Assembly: GCA_001466705.2 (NCBI GenBank)
Contig: LATX02000218.1
Location: forward strand, 186,001 to 250,000
Origin: Moniliophthora roreri
Taxonomy: Eukaryota > Basidiomycota > Agaricomycetes > Agaricales > Marasmiaceae
Length of the DNA: 64,000 bases
Reading direction: 5' to 3'
Shown: one piece after another, positions 22,125-32,835 of the stretch
How positions within the stretch are numbered: the stretch's first letter is position 1
Layout of the letters: each line of letters opens with the position of its first letter
Notes under the pieces: generated by a model
Database searches by the model: none
The model's input: the letters and a program-made list of their open reading frames with translations, nothing else
What the model was told of the DNA's origin: nothing
Translations under genes and position numbers: made by a program

Positions 22125-22429
22125 GACGTTCCAGTTCAAAGAGACACTTGGACAGGCGAACACGCGCTCTCTGAAGGGGCTTGAGAAGACGAAGACAAGG
22201 GCAAAAGCCCATAAGCAATGGTTGCGCTTGATATAACCATTTTCAAGCTGTATCATAATATGAGCAAAGCGGAACCAAATACTTTGAAAGAATACATAAG
22301 CTAGATGACAACTTGACACGAGGCGCCTGTGGTAATTCAAAGATAGAGGCTGTATACTGCTGTATATCAGAGATCGAGCGGAGGTCTTATATGAATAAGA
22401 ATCATTCAATTGAATCCTGGGGCCTACAC
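22125..22429. other. Intergenic; no gene seen
   Basis: Promoter region of the RRM gene. Minus-strand ORFs here are not supported. Confidence 0.5.
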
Positions 22430-23370
22430 TACTATACTCTCGGGGCGGACCGCTGCAGCAAAACAGCCCCTTCCCTGTAACTCTGAGGGAAACTCAGCAG
22501 CTACAGGTAGACTCCTTTGATGATCAGCTCCCGCTCCCGGTAAGATAGCTCCTTCAAGTTCTTTGATGGATTCATGTTCTGTTCCAGGTTGCAGCTGAGT
22601 ACCGTCATCCTTCCGCATCACCAGGTTATGTATACGCTAGGACCTTGTCAGTATCGAGGGTGTAGCAGAGCGAATATAATACTCACCACGCGTGTGCATA
22701 GTACCTCGCAGAAGGTTTCCCCGATCTCATCTAAATACAACGTCACAAGAACACGTCGCACTTTAATCTTGGGTGAACGTAGACAGACCACGATTGGAAG
22801 TTCCGCCGCTGAAACTGCCATGATCATGCCTAAGAAGAAAAGTTAGGGTGGTTTCAATAGCCAGAGGTATTTGAGTTATGCGCACGATACCGAATCCCGT
22901 AGACTTGTGCTAACTTCCCCTTGTTTGGAAGCTAGCGGCATTCATGAGCATATTAAACTGAATGATGGTTCTGGTTTAAGGATATGGTCAGAATCTAAAC
23001 TGGAAATGAAGATAAACACACACAGCGCGAGTGATCCTATCTCCTTCCATCGTGTTAGCCTTTGAACGATGGAAAAGAGAGTCCGAGCATAGTCCTATCC
23101 CACCGCGATGAGGTACTTCAATGTTGAAATTAGCCGTTTATGGAGGGTAGCACTTATAATATGTAGCCTCAGTTGACGACGAGGGCATACTGAGACCACC
23201 CGACGCAAGCAATTGAGGCCAGGCGAGGCCATTGGCTGTAATTGTCGTTGAATCCTTAGGAACTTGTGTAAGTTTAGAACACATACCATAAAACCTGGAG
23301 CAATTAATGAACAACGCAAGTATCCTTCGCTTTCCTTTCACAGATATGATATGGTGCAAAGATATAGTCT
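22430..23370 (-). pseudogene. Decayed member of an unrecognised family (family 2, copy a)
   Basis: Several short blocks on the minus strand match the locus at 29930-31020 in order. They include an acceptor preceded by a CTAAC branch site and followed by an exon containing ELPIVV (here) or ELPAMG (there). They also include a stretch around 23100-23170 encoding TEATYYKCYPP and FNIEVPHRGG, matching TKATYHACDPD and FDIQIPYRDG in the other copy. In between, frames are broken by stops. The exon at about 22825-22683 is still open (PKIKVRRVLVTLYLDEIGE). I do not recognise the protein. Confidence 0.4.
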
Positions 23371-23598
23371 TTCCGAGTCCGACACCGGCGAGGTCGAGCT
23401 ACCCGCAAAGTAGTGTGGTATTTTCAGACGATTTTAGTATTATTCTGAGCAGAAGAAGAGAAAGGTCAGGGAGATAGCTTTGTGGAGACGAGGAAGTTGA
23501 ACGCACAGAATCATGCTGTGACTCAGCTGTGACACTACCTTCCAAAACTGGTTATCGCGCGTACGCGTTGGCGGAACCGGAGGTTCAACTCAAACCGA

Positions 23599-25696
23599 AT
23601 GTCCGACGTTCCGCTTACTTTCCCCGATTCACCGCCAGTGGAGAGAGAGGTATGTCTGTCAGCTGCAAGTGAGTTTTAGCATCTCTGAGTAGTTGCAGGT
23701 ACATACATCTGAAGATGATGCGCCTCCCAGTTCGCCTACACCACCGGTATTTTAATTCAGCCTCTTTTTCGCTATCTCAACGCCGATGGTAGTCACAGGC
23801 AACTTCTGCTCAAAACAAGAATCACACAGTCGAGGCGTCTTGGCACGCTTTACTGAACAAGGTTGATGATTATGAAACGAAAATGGTGAAGATATGGAAG
23901 GAAGATATTGCTGCTCTTCCGGTCTTTGTACGTTGTATTTCACCTCCGTCAATCCATGCCTCTGAACGCCTCTAATCAAACAGGCCGGTTTACTCTCCGC
24001 GGTTGTAACTGCATTTCTGATCGAATCATATCAATGGCTGTCAGAAAGTCCTGAAGATACGACTGTCTTTCTTCTCACCCATATTTCCCGACAACTAAGT
24101 GACCCAACGATGCCTCCAGCAGAGCCTGAGGCGTTTCACCCGCCTGCGTCATCGATCCTAATCAACTGTTTTTGGTTCCTCAGCCTCATTCTGGCCCTCG
24201 TATCCGGCTTGTTCTCGCTCATTTGCAATCATTGGTTGAGGGAACACACCCGACAGATACCTGTAAAGACAACGGCAGAAGCATTGGCTCTCTATCAGCT
24301 GCGCCGCGATAGTTTGCAGAAGTGGCGTGTACCGCAGCTCGTTGCAACAATGCCCATACTTCTCGAGGTGGCATTGTTTCTTTTCTTTGCCGGGCTTCTC
24401 CACCTTGCATGGACCCGCAATCTTGCAGTGTTCGTGGTCTGCATAGTTCCAGTCGGGTTTGCTGCCGGGTTTTACATCATCACCGCCTTGCTACCTATCG
24501 CAAACATTTATACGGACATTCGCCGAAGACGCAGCGAGGCCGCACAATGGTTCCGCTTCATTTGTCCCTACAAATCTCCACACGCATGGGCAGTGTATCA
24601 CTTCTCGTGCATGATACTGCGCCAGCTTCCATCCATTGGACCATCTCTCTACAAGCGAGGGTTGTTCTGGTTAGAGGTTGTGATGCCAGCGCCGGATTGG
24701 CTGTACAGCGATTTGCGAGTGTTGAGAGCGGACCCAGCTCCATTCAATCTGAAGGTGTATAAGCTACGAGCTCTCGATTGGGCAGCCCAAATGTTTCAGG
24801 GTAACCCAACCATGGTACCTCATTTTCAGAATATTTTCCAATCGTTGTCTTTACACCCCTCAATCATCATGTCCGGTATTCTCAACTACTGGACGCTCGT
24901 GATGTGGGAGGATTTCACTCCATCGGACGTGCAGGAAGAACTTGCGGACATGACAAAGTTTCAGGAAACCAGACGACAGGGATTGGGCTGGTATACGAGC
25001 ACTTCCCGTGCTCCGAGCATACCTGAACCGATACTTCACTCAAAGGAAGGGATACAGATCCTGTCTTTCCATCAGTATTGGTTCTCTCTTGTCGACAAAA
25101 ACATCAACGTTCCCATTGTTCGTGATCTCAAAGATTCGATATCCCAATTCCAGGCCGCAGGACTTTCGAAAGCTGTCAATCTTCGATTCTTCATTCCGTT
25201 TCCCATCGTCGATAAGCTCTGGGCTCACCCGAGTCATGAGATCCGACAGGAGAGTATCTCCTTGATACGGCTCTTCAAGGATTCCTGGAGTGCGTATCCA
25301 GGTCCCGAAGAGGAAGGAGACGAGCGATTAGCTTTCATCGCCGCTCTTATAAAACACCTCAGGCAAAACGATGGCAATGGCCACCAGTCATGTCTTTTAA
25401 CCAGCCCGCTGGGACTGGAATTCATTCGCTTTATTCACAACGAAATCATTCAGCATCGACTGTATGAGTACTCTGGGTGGGAACCGGACAGTCATCTACG
25501 GGACATGCTGATAGAGGAATGGATAGCGGCAACAAGGAGTGTCAATGGGCTCGCGTTTATTCCTCGTCCCGAGGGGTCAGCACGACTTTCTATCGAAGTC
25601 GCGTATCATGGTCTCGATGGGAACGCTGTTCAAGTTCAAGAGAGACCCGACTCTGTAGAGATGAGTCAACTAGGAACAAAGCCCCTAGATCCATGA
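23599..25696 (+). CDS. DUF6535 membrane protein, copy 2
   Basis: Exons 23599-23649, 23699-23746, 23799-23927 and 23984-25696 give 646 residues; introns are 49-56 nt and all phase 0. Compared with copy 1 it has one extra small N-terminal exon, so the start MSDVPLTFPDSPPVERE is longer. The 129 nt exon (SWHALLNKVDDYETKMVK) and the hallmark SSILINCFWFLSLILALVSG, three membrane helices and the soluble C-terminal half are all conserved. It lies in the same orientation as copy 1 with the P-loop, DUF6593 and RRM genes between. The 3' flank (about 25697-25860) is also shared with the DUF6535 fragment at 28640-28800, so gene plus flank duplicated together. Confidence 0.9.
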
Positions 25697-26059
25697 TACA
25701 TACTATACTTTCGGTGCAGTGTTTTTCGGTCTCGCTTTCCATACATGGAACTGATATTCTTTTATAGACGTGTATGGTTCTACACCTCAAACGAACTTCA
25801 AATTCTCGTGCTGTGGCTGTCCCACTTTGGGTTTCCGCCAGAATGTCTATTCAGCAACTTTGCATGTAGCGGTCTAGTAGCTGAGGCAGATAGCATGTCG
25901 GGATCAACGCGTCGACTACTTTGATTGACTATCATCAAAGTTTCGCGGCGTCTGGTTTCGGGGCTACTCGGGTTCCGGTGCGCTGTTCACGATGCTTAGA
26001 CATGTACACAAGATGCCCACGATAAATACAAGATTTATTCATGTACATGTGATGTCAGA
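25697..26059. other. 3' flank of DUF6535 copy 2, shared with the fragment downstream
   Basis: No gene. The first 160 bases match the flank after the DUF6535 fragment ending near 28640 (GGTGCAGTGTTTTTCG and later CTTCTACACCTCAAA-type blocks). Confidence 0.6.
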
Positions 26060-26290
26060 CCCGATGAAAAGATAAAAGGAGAAAGGAGAATTTTTTTGGT
26101 ATTTAATAATATGGTCACGATACGAGGATGAAGAAGAGAAGAGTGAGAGAAAAAGAGGAACCTTTTTGTGATATTTAACATATAGTCACGATACGAGACG
26201 CTTTGTCCGATGAAGAAGAGAAAATAATTTTTTTTTATATTTCATATATGATCATGATGCGGAAGAGAGGAAAAGAGAAGAGGAGACCAA
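26060..26290. repeat. Degenerate direct repeat, about three units of 70-90 bp, AT-rich
   Basis: Three units each combine a purine run (GAAGAAGAGAA type), a T-run, TATTTAATAAT-type sequence and GTCACGATACGAG or a variant. The units begin near 26060, 26140 and 26210 and decay along the array. No protein is encoded. Confidence 0.6.
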
Positions 26291-26449
26291 GGAGAAAACC
26301 AGAAGAAAAACCTCGTCTCGTCGACCTAATACCTGGATTTCCAACATTCAGGTGGCTGCATCATGTATGGCAGTGACACCGGCAGTATGGATACGAATGG
26401 CATGTGTGATTCAGGCTTTTCGCGTTGGCTTCATTCTGCTTGAGGTCGA

Positions 26450-27880
26450 GAGACTGGCGTTACGGGTATCAATGAGCTTGAGCCGCTCGTTAGGCCTTGA
26501 GGAGAGAATTGGCTGAAGGTGTATAGACTAACAGTCCAAGTCAGTATTAGAATGCCATGAATGGATCAAGACTCACAGACGTTATGTATCGTCCTCAACA
26601 TGAAACTTGCCCGTCGTCCGAGTCACTTTCGCGCCTTCCCTACGTCATGAAGAGAGACCGGGATACGTACGGGTATCGATGATAGGGCTTGGGCGATCAT
26701 TGAGAAGGGGCCGCAGAGGTTGTCGTGCGTAAAACATTCCCCTAGGCGACTTTTTCGTGGACCGTTGGGTACTGACTTTGTCTGCACTATGTGATAGCCA
26801 CTGGACGAACCGACGGAGAGCTGCATGTCTGCTTCCCTTGGCAACAGCACTCTGCAAGACGAGTCCCTGAGGAGGATGGAGGGTGTCGATGTTGCTGGTC
26901 TAGTGAGGCGCTGGAGGGGGGAGGTATGGAGGGGATACATGAGGCGAGAGTTATATGGCGGCGTCATCAATGTATCACTATGGGAGACGTAGACTCTAAG
27001 AGCGGAGACTTCTTCCACCGTGAGATGATGTGTTATAGCTGTGGGGATGGTACAGCGTTGATGACGATTGAAAAGAACGGGTTATTGGACTTCCAATGCA
27101 AATAACTTGGTTCGGATTGATAAAGAGAGTCGTTCAAGTCATTCTGGCTATCGGATGCGTCGGCCCCATCGCGCTCTGTGGAGGACGAGACTATTGTGGA
27201 TGCGGATGTGCTTGGTGTGCTATCACTGGGGGTGGTTGGGTTTAGGGAGAATGAGAGGTTTGTTGAAGATGTATGTGCCAGGTGAGAGGACGAGACTATT
27301 GTGGGTGTAGATGGGCTTGGTGTTCTTTTACCGGGAAGTAGTTGGGTTTTGAGAGGATGAAGAGTATGTTGAGGGCATATGGGTTGTTGAGGGTATATAG
27401 GCTAAAGGCGATGTGGGCAATAGAACGCTGGCAAGAACGGAGAATGCTCACCACTGGTATGCAATTTTGTTGTGACATTTTTCTGCTTATTTTTTGCTTT
27501 TTTGCCTTTTCCTACATAAGCATGCCTGTCAGTAGTTGAACGAGTCTGGAATGAGATGAGACATACGGAGTGAATGAATACCGATAGCTATATGACCGCA
27601 ATGATAAAGAGAAGAGTTGGTTATAGACAGAAGCTAGTGTCCGATTCCTGAAACTTCACGGCTCCAGGAACCGGGAGTTTGACTATACTATGAGAGCATG
27701 ATGAACACTTGTCTCGCGGATAGACGGTTTATATAGCTCTAGCTCGAGCCCCAATCGATACCACGTTGTATCCACGCCTCTACTGCGCCTAACACGAGTT
27801 CGAATCGAAAAAGTGTTGAACGCTACAACAAATGTTGTAAAACGAGCAGTGCCTTCGTTCGAAGAAAACATCGTTGAACC
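26450..27880 (-). pseudogene. HNxYTPS family copy A (degenerate, full length)
   Basis: Read on the minus strand, a promoter (CTCGAGCTAGAGC then TATATAAA near 27732) leads into a 5' region shared with other copies. It is followed by an exon end at about 27455 and a second exon down to about 27050. That exon is rich in Ser/Thr/Pro with an internal duplication (TPSDSTPSTSAST) and ends ASDSQNDLNDS then YLHWKSNNPF. A stop breaks the frame near the start of this exon. Further downstream (27018-26620) lies sequence shared with copy C, then a second TIHN/YTPS exon pair near 26580-26515. I recognise no known protein. Copy C is the inverted counterpart. Confidence 0.5.
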
Positions 27881-27897
27881 ATCGTTAGTTTTGATCA

Positions 27898-28640
27898 ACC
27901 AGACGACAGGGATTGGGCTGGTATACGACCTCTTCGCGTGCTCCGAGTATACCTGATCCGATACTCCACTCGAAGGCCGGTATACGGGTGCCGTTTTTCC
28001 ATCAGTATTGGTTCTCTCTCCTGGATAACATCAGCGTTTCCACTGTCCGTGATTCAATATCCCAATTCCAAGCCACAGGACTCCCGAAGGCCATTAACCT
28101 CCGTTTCTTCGTTCCATTTTCCACTGTTGGTAAACTCTGCACTCATTCAAGTCCTGAGATTCAACAGGAGATTCTCTCCTTGATACAGTTCTACAAGGAT
28201 TCATGGAACGCGTATCCAGGTCCCGAAGAGGAAAGAGACGAGCGGTTAGCTTTTCTCGCCGCTCTTACAAGACACATCAGGCGAGATGACGGCAATGGGC
28301 ACCGATCGTGTCTTCTGACGAGCCCTTCAGGCCAGGAATTCATTCGTTTTATCAACGACGAAATCATCAAAAACATCGATTGCACAAGTACCTGGATTGA
28401 GCTCGGGAGCCACCGCCAGAGTGGGATGCGGAGAATAATCCACGGAATATGCTAATAGAAGGATGAATAGCGGCAACGAGGAGTATTGATGGCCTCGCTT
28501 CCATTCCTCGTCCCAAGGCGTCAGCACGACCTTCTATTAAAATCGTGCATCATGGTTTCAATGGGAATGCTGTTCCAGGTCAAGATAACCCTGATGCTGT
28601 AGAGATGAATCCAACTAGGAGCGAGACCCCCAGATCCATG
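27898..28640 (+). pseudogene. DUF6535 fragment, C-terminal part only
   Basis: Starts abruptly inside the gene with RRQGLGWYTTSSRAPSIPD. It continues through FHQYWFSLLDNISVSTVRD and GPEEERDERLAFLAALT to IRFINDEIIK, where a frameshift sends the frame to a stop near 28455. The true end (ASARPSIKIVHHGFNGNAV, then a final Met-Ile) follows in other frames. Exons 1-2 and the membrane helices are absent. The left breakpoint at 27897/27898 joins directly to the promoter side of HNxYTPS copy A. It is closest by eye to copy 3. Confidence 0.85.
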
Positions 28641-29929
28641 ATACATATATACCATGATCTCGGTGCAGTGTTTTTCGCTCTCAATCTCCGAGTCTGTACA
28701 TGGATCTAATATTTTGTATAGGCGTGTATGCTTCTACACCTCAAATCCTCATGCTGCAGCTTATTCCACATTCAGTTTGCCCCAGAACGTCTGTATGTGG
28801 TTGCAATATCAACCCCTCTACTGCATACCGGAACAACCTTGTGCCTAACACTAGTTCAAATTGAAAAGGTGTTGAACTCGTAAACCAGGCAGTGCCTTTG
28901 TTCGTTTAGGTGTGCAATTGCGAATTCCGACGAAGGGGAACTGCCAAAGAACACGTGTTTGATTTCTACACGTTTCTACAACGTGTTTTCATTGGCCTAT
29001 TACTGTCACGTACCTCTTGGCCTCTTTGGACAGGAATAAAAGTCTTCATTTTGTCCAATGGTAAACGCTTGTCATTGTGGCCGAGATACTTGTTTATGGG
29101 TCTACATTTATAGTATGAAGCCGCCTTTTCTCCATCTGAACACAGCATTCTATCTCTACTTTTCAAACACACCAGTGTTCCCTCAAATTGATGGCATGCC
29201 GTGCATAGGGTGAGTGACCTGGGTATCTGATACTGATGGATGTCCAGGAGGTTCCTTCGGTCCGCCTTTTGAAAGTTCCTAGGGTCTCCTTGTCCCCGGT
29301 ACTACTTATTGCTGTGTCTTTCCTTCAGGAATGCATGGCTCTCTATTCGCTGACGTTTGAGGAACAAACCGCGAACATTGAGCCGTGGAGTAACACTTTG
29401 TGAGATGTGAAAACTCACATGTATTGCACATAGCACGCAAGGCATTACTTCACCCAACACGTCCGATGTACTACTCCTAATCCGATTCCACCTTCAGAAC
29501 AGACGCCATTCGAATCCGTGTTTCGTGTCAAGCAGCTATCTCGTTGGGATGCGGTAGTTCGAAAGGAATGGCGGTGTCAATGGCTGAAGGTCCTCCAGTA
29601 ACGTAAATGGGCTGTCCGATTTCCGGTGCACGCCAGGCTGGGGTGATGATGTTCGACAAGAAGGCTCCCGTCATTAGTCTCCCTTCTGAGCCACGTCTGT
29701 CTCTACAAGTCAAATTTCCCACTCTCCGAGCCCTCGAGGTCTCAGATAACTGATATTAGATTAGGGATATCGTTCTAAGAGTTCGGGGGACAACTGGTTT
29801 TGCTATGTACGGATATCTTCAAGATCGAGGATTCAGTTTTTCGATGACTGGATTATCGAAGACAGTTCGACGTTCATCACAACGTCCTTTCGTGAGCTGA
29901 TCATTTGGTCAGTAAACTAAAACCTATGC
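28641..29929. other. Mostly non-coding; partial HNxYTPS promoter at about 28800-28925
   Basis: After the DUF6535-type 3' flank, 28800-28925 repeats the far-upstream part of the HNxYTPS promoter (AAAAGGTGTTGAAC and GCAGTGCC blocks) without a following gene. The remainder up to 29929 has only short ORFs, such as 29528-29722 minus, with no recognisable motif. Confidence 0.45.
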
Positions 29930-31020
29930 AAAGGAAATGCTGATAATTCGTTGTCTGTTTGACCGCGAGTATTCTTGTCTCTCCTTCTCCAGCAAGCGTG
30001 TTTTCCGTGTTAAAAGGGTTCTCGAGCCAGGTCGTACTCCATCGTAATGCGATTTCCAGATGTCGCCCGCCGAAGAGGTTCCAGTAACGTTCGTAGCGTG
30101 GCGGCAGCAGGAGGCGACGTGATTACAGCGGCTCTCATGTATACAAGCTTTCTTGGATTGAACAGGCCCAGAAGAACGAAGTGATTGAGGTTTGCATGGG
30201 TCTTCGCCTCGCAGGGTATGTGTTGAGCATGTTGTATCAAAGGATGCGCCCATGGCTGGAAGTTCCGACGCGATGAGCTTGGCCTAAGGAGAAAAGTTAG
30301 AGTAGTTTCAATGGCCTCAATTATTCTAGCTGTACGCACCATAACGGATCGACGTCCTGCATTCCTGTAAACTCGCCCTCCCGTGCCTATTGGATGACCG
30401 CTTAATACAATTCGTGAACCAATTTGCATGACAACAAACCTCATCGGCGATGTCAGCGAAAATACTTTCTTTTCCTCTTGTTTGGATGCTAGCAGAGTTC
30501 TTGACTGTATTAAGTAGTAGGCTGAACGGCAGTGCTACGTTGAGAACATGGTCAGAATCAGGGTCAGAAATAAAGAGGATAAACGCACTCGACGTGCGCG
30601 ATCCTGTCTTCTACCATATTAGCCTCTGAACGTACTCACTTTAGGGAAAAGAACGTCCGAATATGATCCTAGCCCCATCGCGATAGGGTATCTGAATATC
30701 GAAAATGACCGTTGAGGGGGTAGTGACGAACGACGCAGAATCTGGATCGCACGCATGGTACGTAGCTTTGGTCGACGATAAAAGCGTGAGGCCGTCATTG
30801 AGGGTAAATTTTGTGTGATCGAATCTTCAAGGAAATTCGTTCGTTGAGGTTGAAGAGTATTGGCTAAAAGGCTGAACTTGAGCTGCAAGTACGGGTGAAA
30901 ATAGCGTGAACACTGATCCATGTCTTCCAATGCTGATGTTAACCGGGGACCCTCTAAAGCAGCTGCTCTTTCAACTGTATTATTGGTAGAAAGACCATTT
31001 TTGTCCGGCACTACCATAGG
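29930..31020 (-). pseudogene. Unrecognised gene, family 2, copy b (partly decayed)
   Basis: Blocks in order on the minus strand: an exon from an ATG at 31017 (MVVPDKNGLSTNNTVERAAA); TKATYHACDPDSASFVTTPS then FDIQIPYRDGARIIFGRSF near 30800-30660; DSDHVLNVALPFSLLLNTVK then ESIFADIADEV near 30560-30450; and ELPAMGASFDTTCSTHT near 30275. The last is followed by HATNVTGTSSAGDIWKSHYD near 30075. At least one in-frame stop follows GRSFP and the frames change between blocks, so I call it a decayed gene. Two other partial copies exist (22430-23370 and 41960-42480). No motif identifies the function. Confidence 0.45.
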
Positions 31021-31503
31021 TTAAACCCGTAGCCGAATGTCAGAATTGGTCCGTGTTTGACGAGATGTGAAGAGACAGGAAGTCTGATTGAAGTTCGCGG
31101 TGCGAAACGAGGTATCTCAGGCACGAGATTTCCTTTGCTGAGTGGTGCATGGGCATTGGTTAAAATTGAATGGAGAGGAACACTCGTTGGGGCTGTCGTC
31201 CAGAAGAACAAGCGTCTTTCTCACGTCACTGTGAGGTATCGCTGCGACGCCAGGTAGCGAAATGATTCAAGCGGTTGAGACGGTCCATCTTCTCACATGC
31301 AAGCACGTTCACTTACCAGTCAGTACCCGCAAAATCCGGTTTTTGTACAGATGGCATGTTTAGCGAAAGAGACTTTTCTATTGGTACACTATTATAAATA
31401 TAACCACAATTACTCAGTATCACATATGCATGCAACCACCAATTCAGACCCTCAAATCTCTGGGACCGGAGCCATAATCGTCTGAGTGTTGAAAGATCAA
31501 TGT
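31021..31503. other. No supported gene
   Basis: Upstream side of family 2 copy b and 3' side of HNxYTPS copy B. Short ORFs only. Confidence 0.4.
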
Positions 31504-32270
31504 TCAACAGCTGCCGCTGGATGAAGGAGGAGGTACAGCATTGGCGACGATTGGAAGGAACGGGTTATTCGACTTCCAGTGCAAGTAACTTGGTTCGGGT
31601 CGAGGTCCGAGAGACTCGTGCGAGTCGTTACTGCTGCCATCGGATGCATTAATCTCATCCTGATCCGGAGAGGTCGAAACTATCAAGGATGGTGGCGTGC
31701 TTTCACTGGGAACGACCACGCTTTGAGAAGATGAAGGTATATGGGCTAAAGGCAATGTGGGCAATAGAACGCTGGCAAGAGCGGAGGATAATACTCACAA
31801 CTGGTATGCATTTTTGTCATGAGATTTTTGTGCTTTTTTTGTGCTTTTTTTGTGCTTTTTTGCCTTTTCCTACATAAACATGTCTATCAGTAGTTGAACG
31901 AATCTGGAGTGGAATGAGACGCACGGAGGGCGTGGATCCTGCGACTACAAGAACTGGTATGACATAAACAAGATGACGGTACAAGTGCTGCCCCTAAAGC
32001 TATAATGTTCGGGTAAGAGCAAGAATGATAAAGAGAAGAGTTGGTTATAGGCAGAAGCTAGTATCCGATCCCTGGAACTTCACGGTTCCGGGAACCGGGA
32101 GTTAGGAGAACATGATGGAGCCTTTCACAGAAAGGTGGTTTATATAGCTCTAGCTCGAGTGACAATCAATGTTCACGCCTCTACCGCATGCGAGGATAAC
32201 TTCGTACCCTAGCACGAATTCGGATTGAAAAGGTGTTGAACGTCACAGCAAATGTTGTAAAATGAGTAGC
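31504..32270 (-). CDS. HNxYTPS family copy B
   Basis: Promoter on the minus strand: CTCGAGCTAGAGC followed by TATATAAA (about 32155-32138). Then comes a conserved leader containing CTCCCGGTTCCCGGAACC, an exon end near 31804 (KNAYQ type) with a good GTGAGT donor, and a second exon, about 31743-31504, after a CTTTAG acceptor. The second exon is open and intact: HIPSSSQS, then VSTSPDQDEINASDGS, EPSYLHWKSNNPFLPI and VANAVPPP to a stop. The first exon is short and AAAAGCAC-repeat-rich, and its start codon is not clear. Family features are the same as in copies E and H. Unknown function. Confidence 0.4.
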
Positions 32271-32835
32271 GCCACTGAGCTTGACCGCGAAATATCATAG
32301 AACATTGAAGACTTGCCAAGTTGTACAGCTTGATAAGTGCCACTGATTTACTTTGGACCAAAAGCCACCTCTTCTCCGTCCTCAGTCAAAACGCTTTTAC
32401 CTCTCCTCGAACACAGCACATCAACGTGATGCGAAGCTTCGTCTGGATATGGTATCTAGGGAAGAATATAGACCCGAGCGCTAATGAGTGACGTAGGTGG
32501 AACGTTCGATCTTGAGATGCGAGCGTAGGTAGCGTAGTAACAATGGTCGATCAGGAGGTTCCTACGAGCTACCACTGGAGGCTTCGTAGTACTCTCGTAA
32601 ATGATCGAGGGCCTGTGCCAAGCCTAACAACGCTGACCACCACCGCCCCGAGTTACCACAGGTCGGACTAATTTCATGCCTCGACGCGAGTGCAAAGTGA
32701 AATTCGATGCTGAACGAGACCGCCTCCAAAGTTTCTTGTTCTAGGATAGGACCGTGAGGCTATACTGAATATCAGATCCATGTACAGACTCGGAGATTGA
32801 GAGTGAAACGCATTGCACCTAAAATATAGTGTGCA
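32271..32835. other. No gene; 3' side of DUF6535 copy 3
   Basis: Contains the shared DUF6535 3' flank (minus sense, about 32830-32740) and otherwise nothing recognised. Confidence 0.5.

Noticed and set aside
24322..24762. 146-codon plus-strand ORF inside DUF6535 copy 2
   Set aside because: Alternate frame of a well-supported gene; the same shadow occurs in copies 1 and 3.
31800..31865. T-rich microsatellite (TTTTTTGTGC repeated)
   Set aside because: Real but trivial low-complexity sequence within the leader exon of HNxYTPS copy B.
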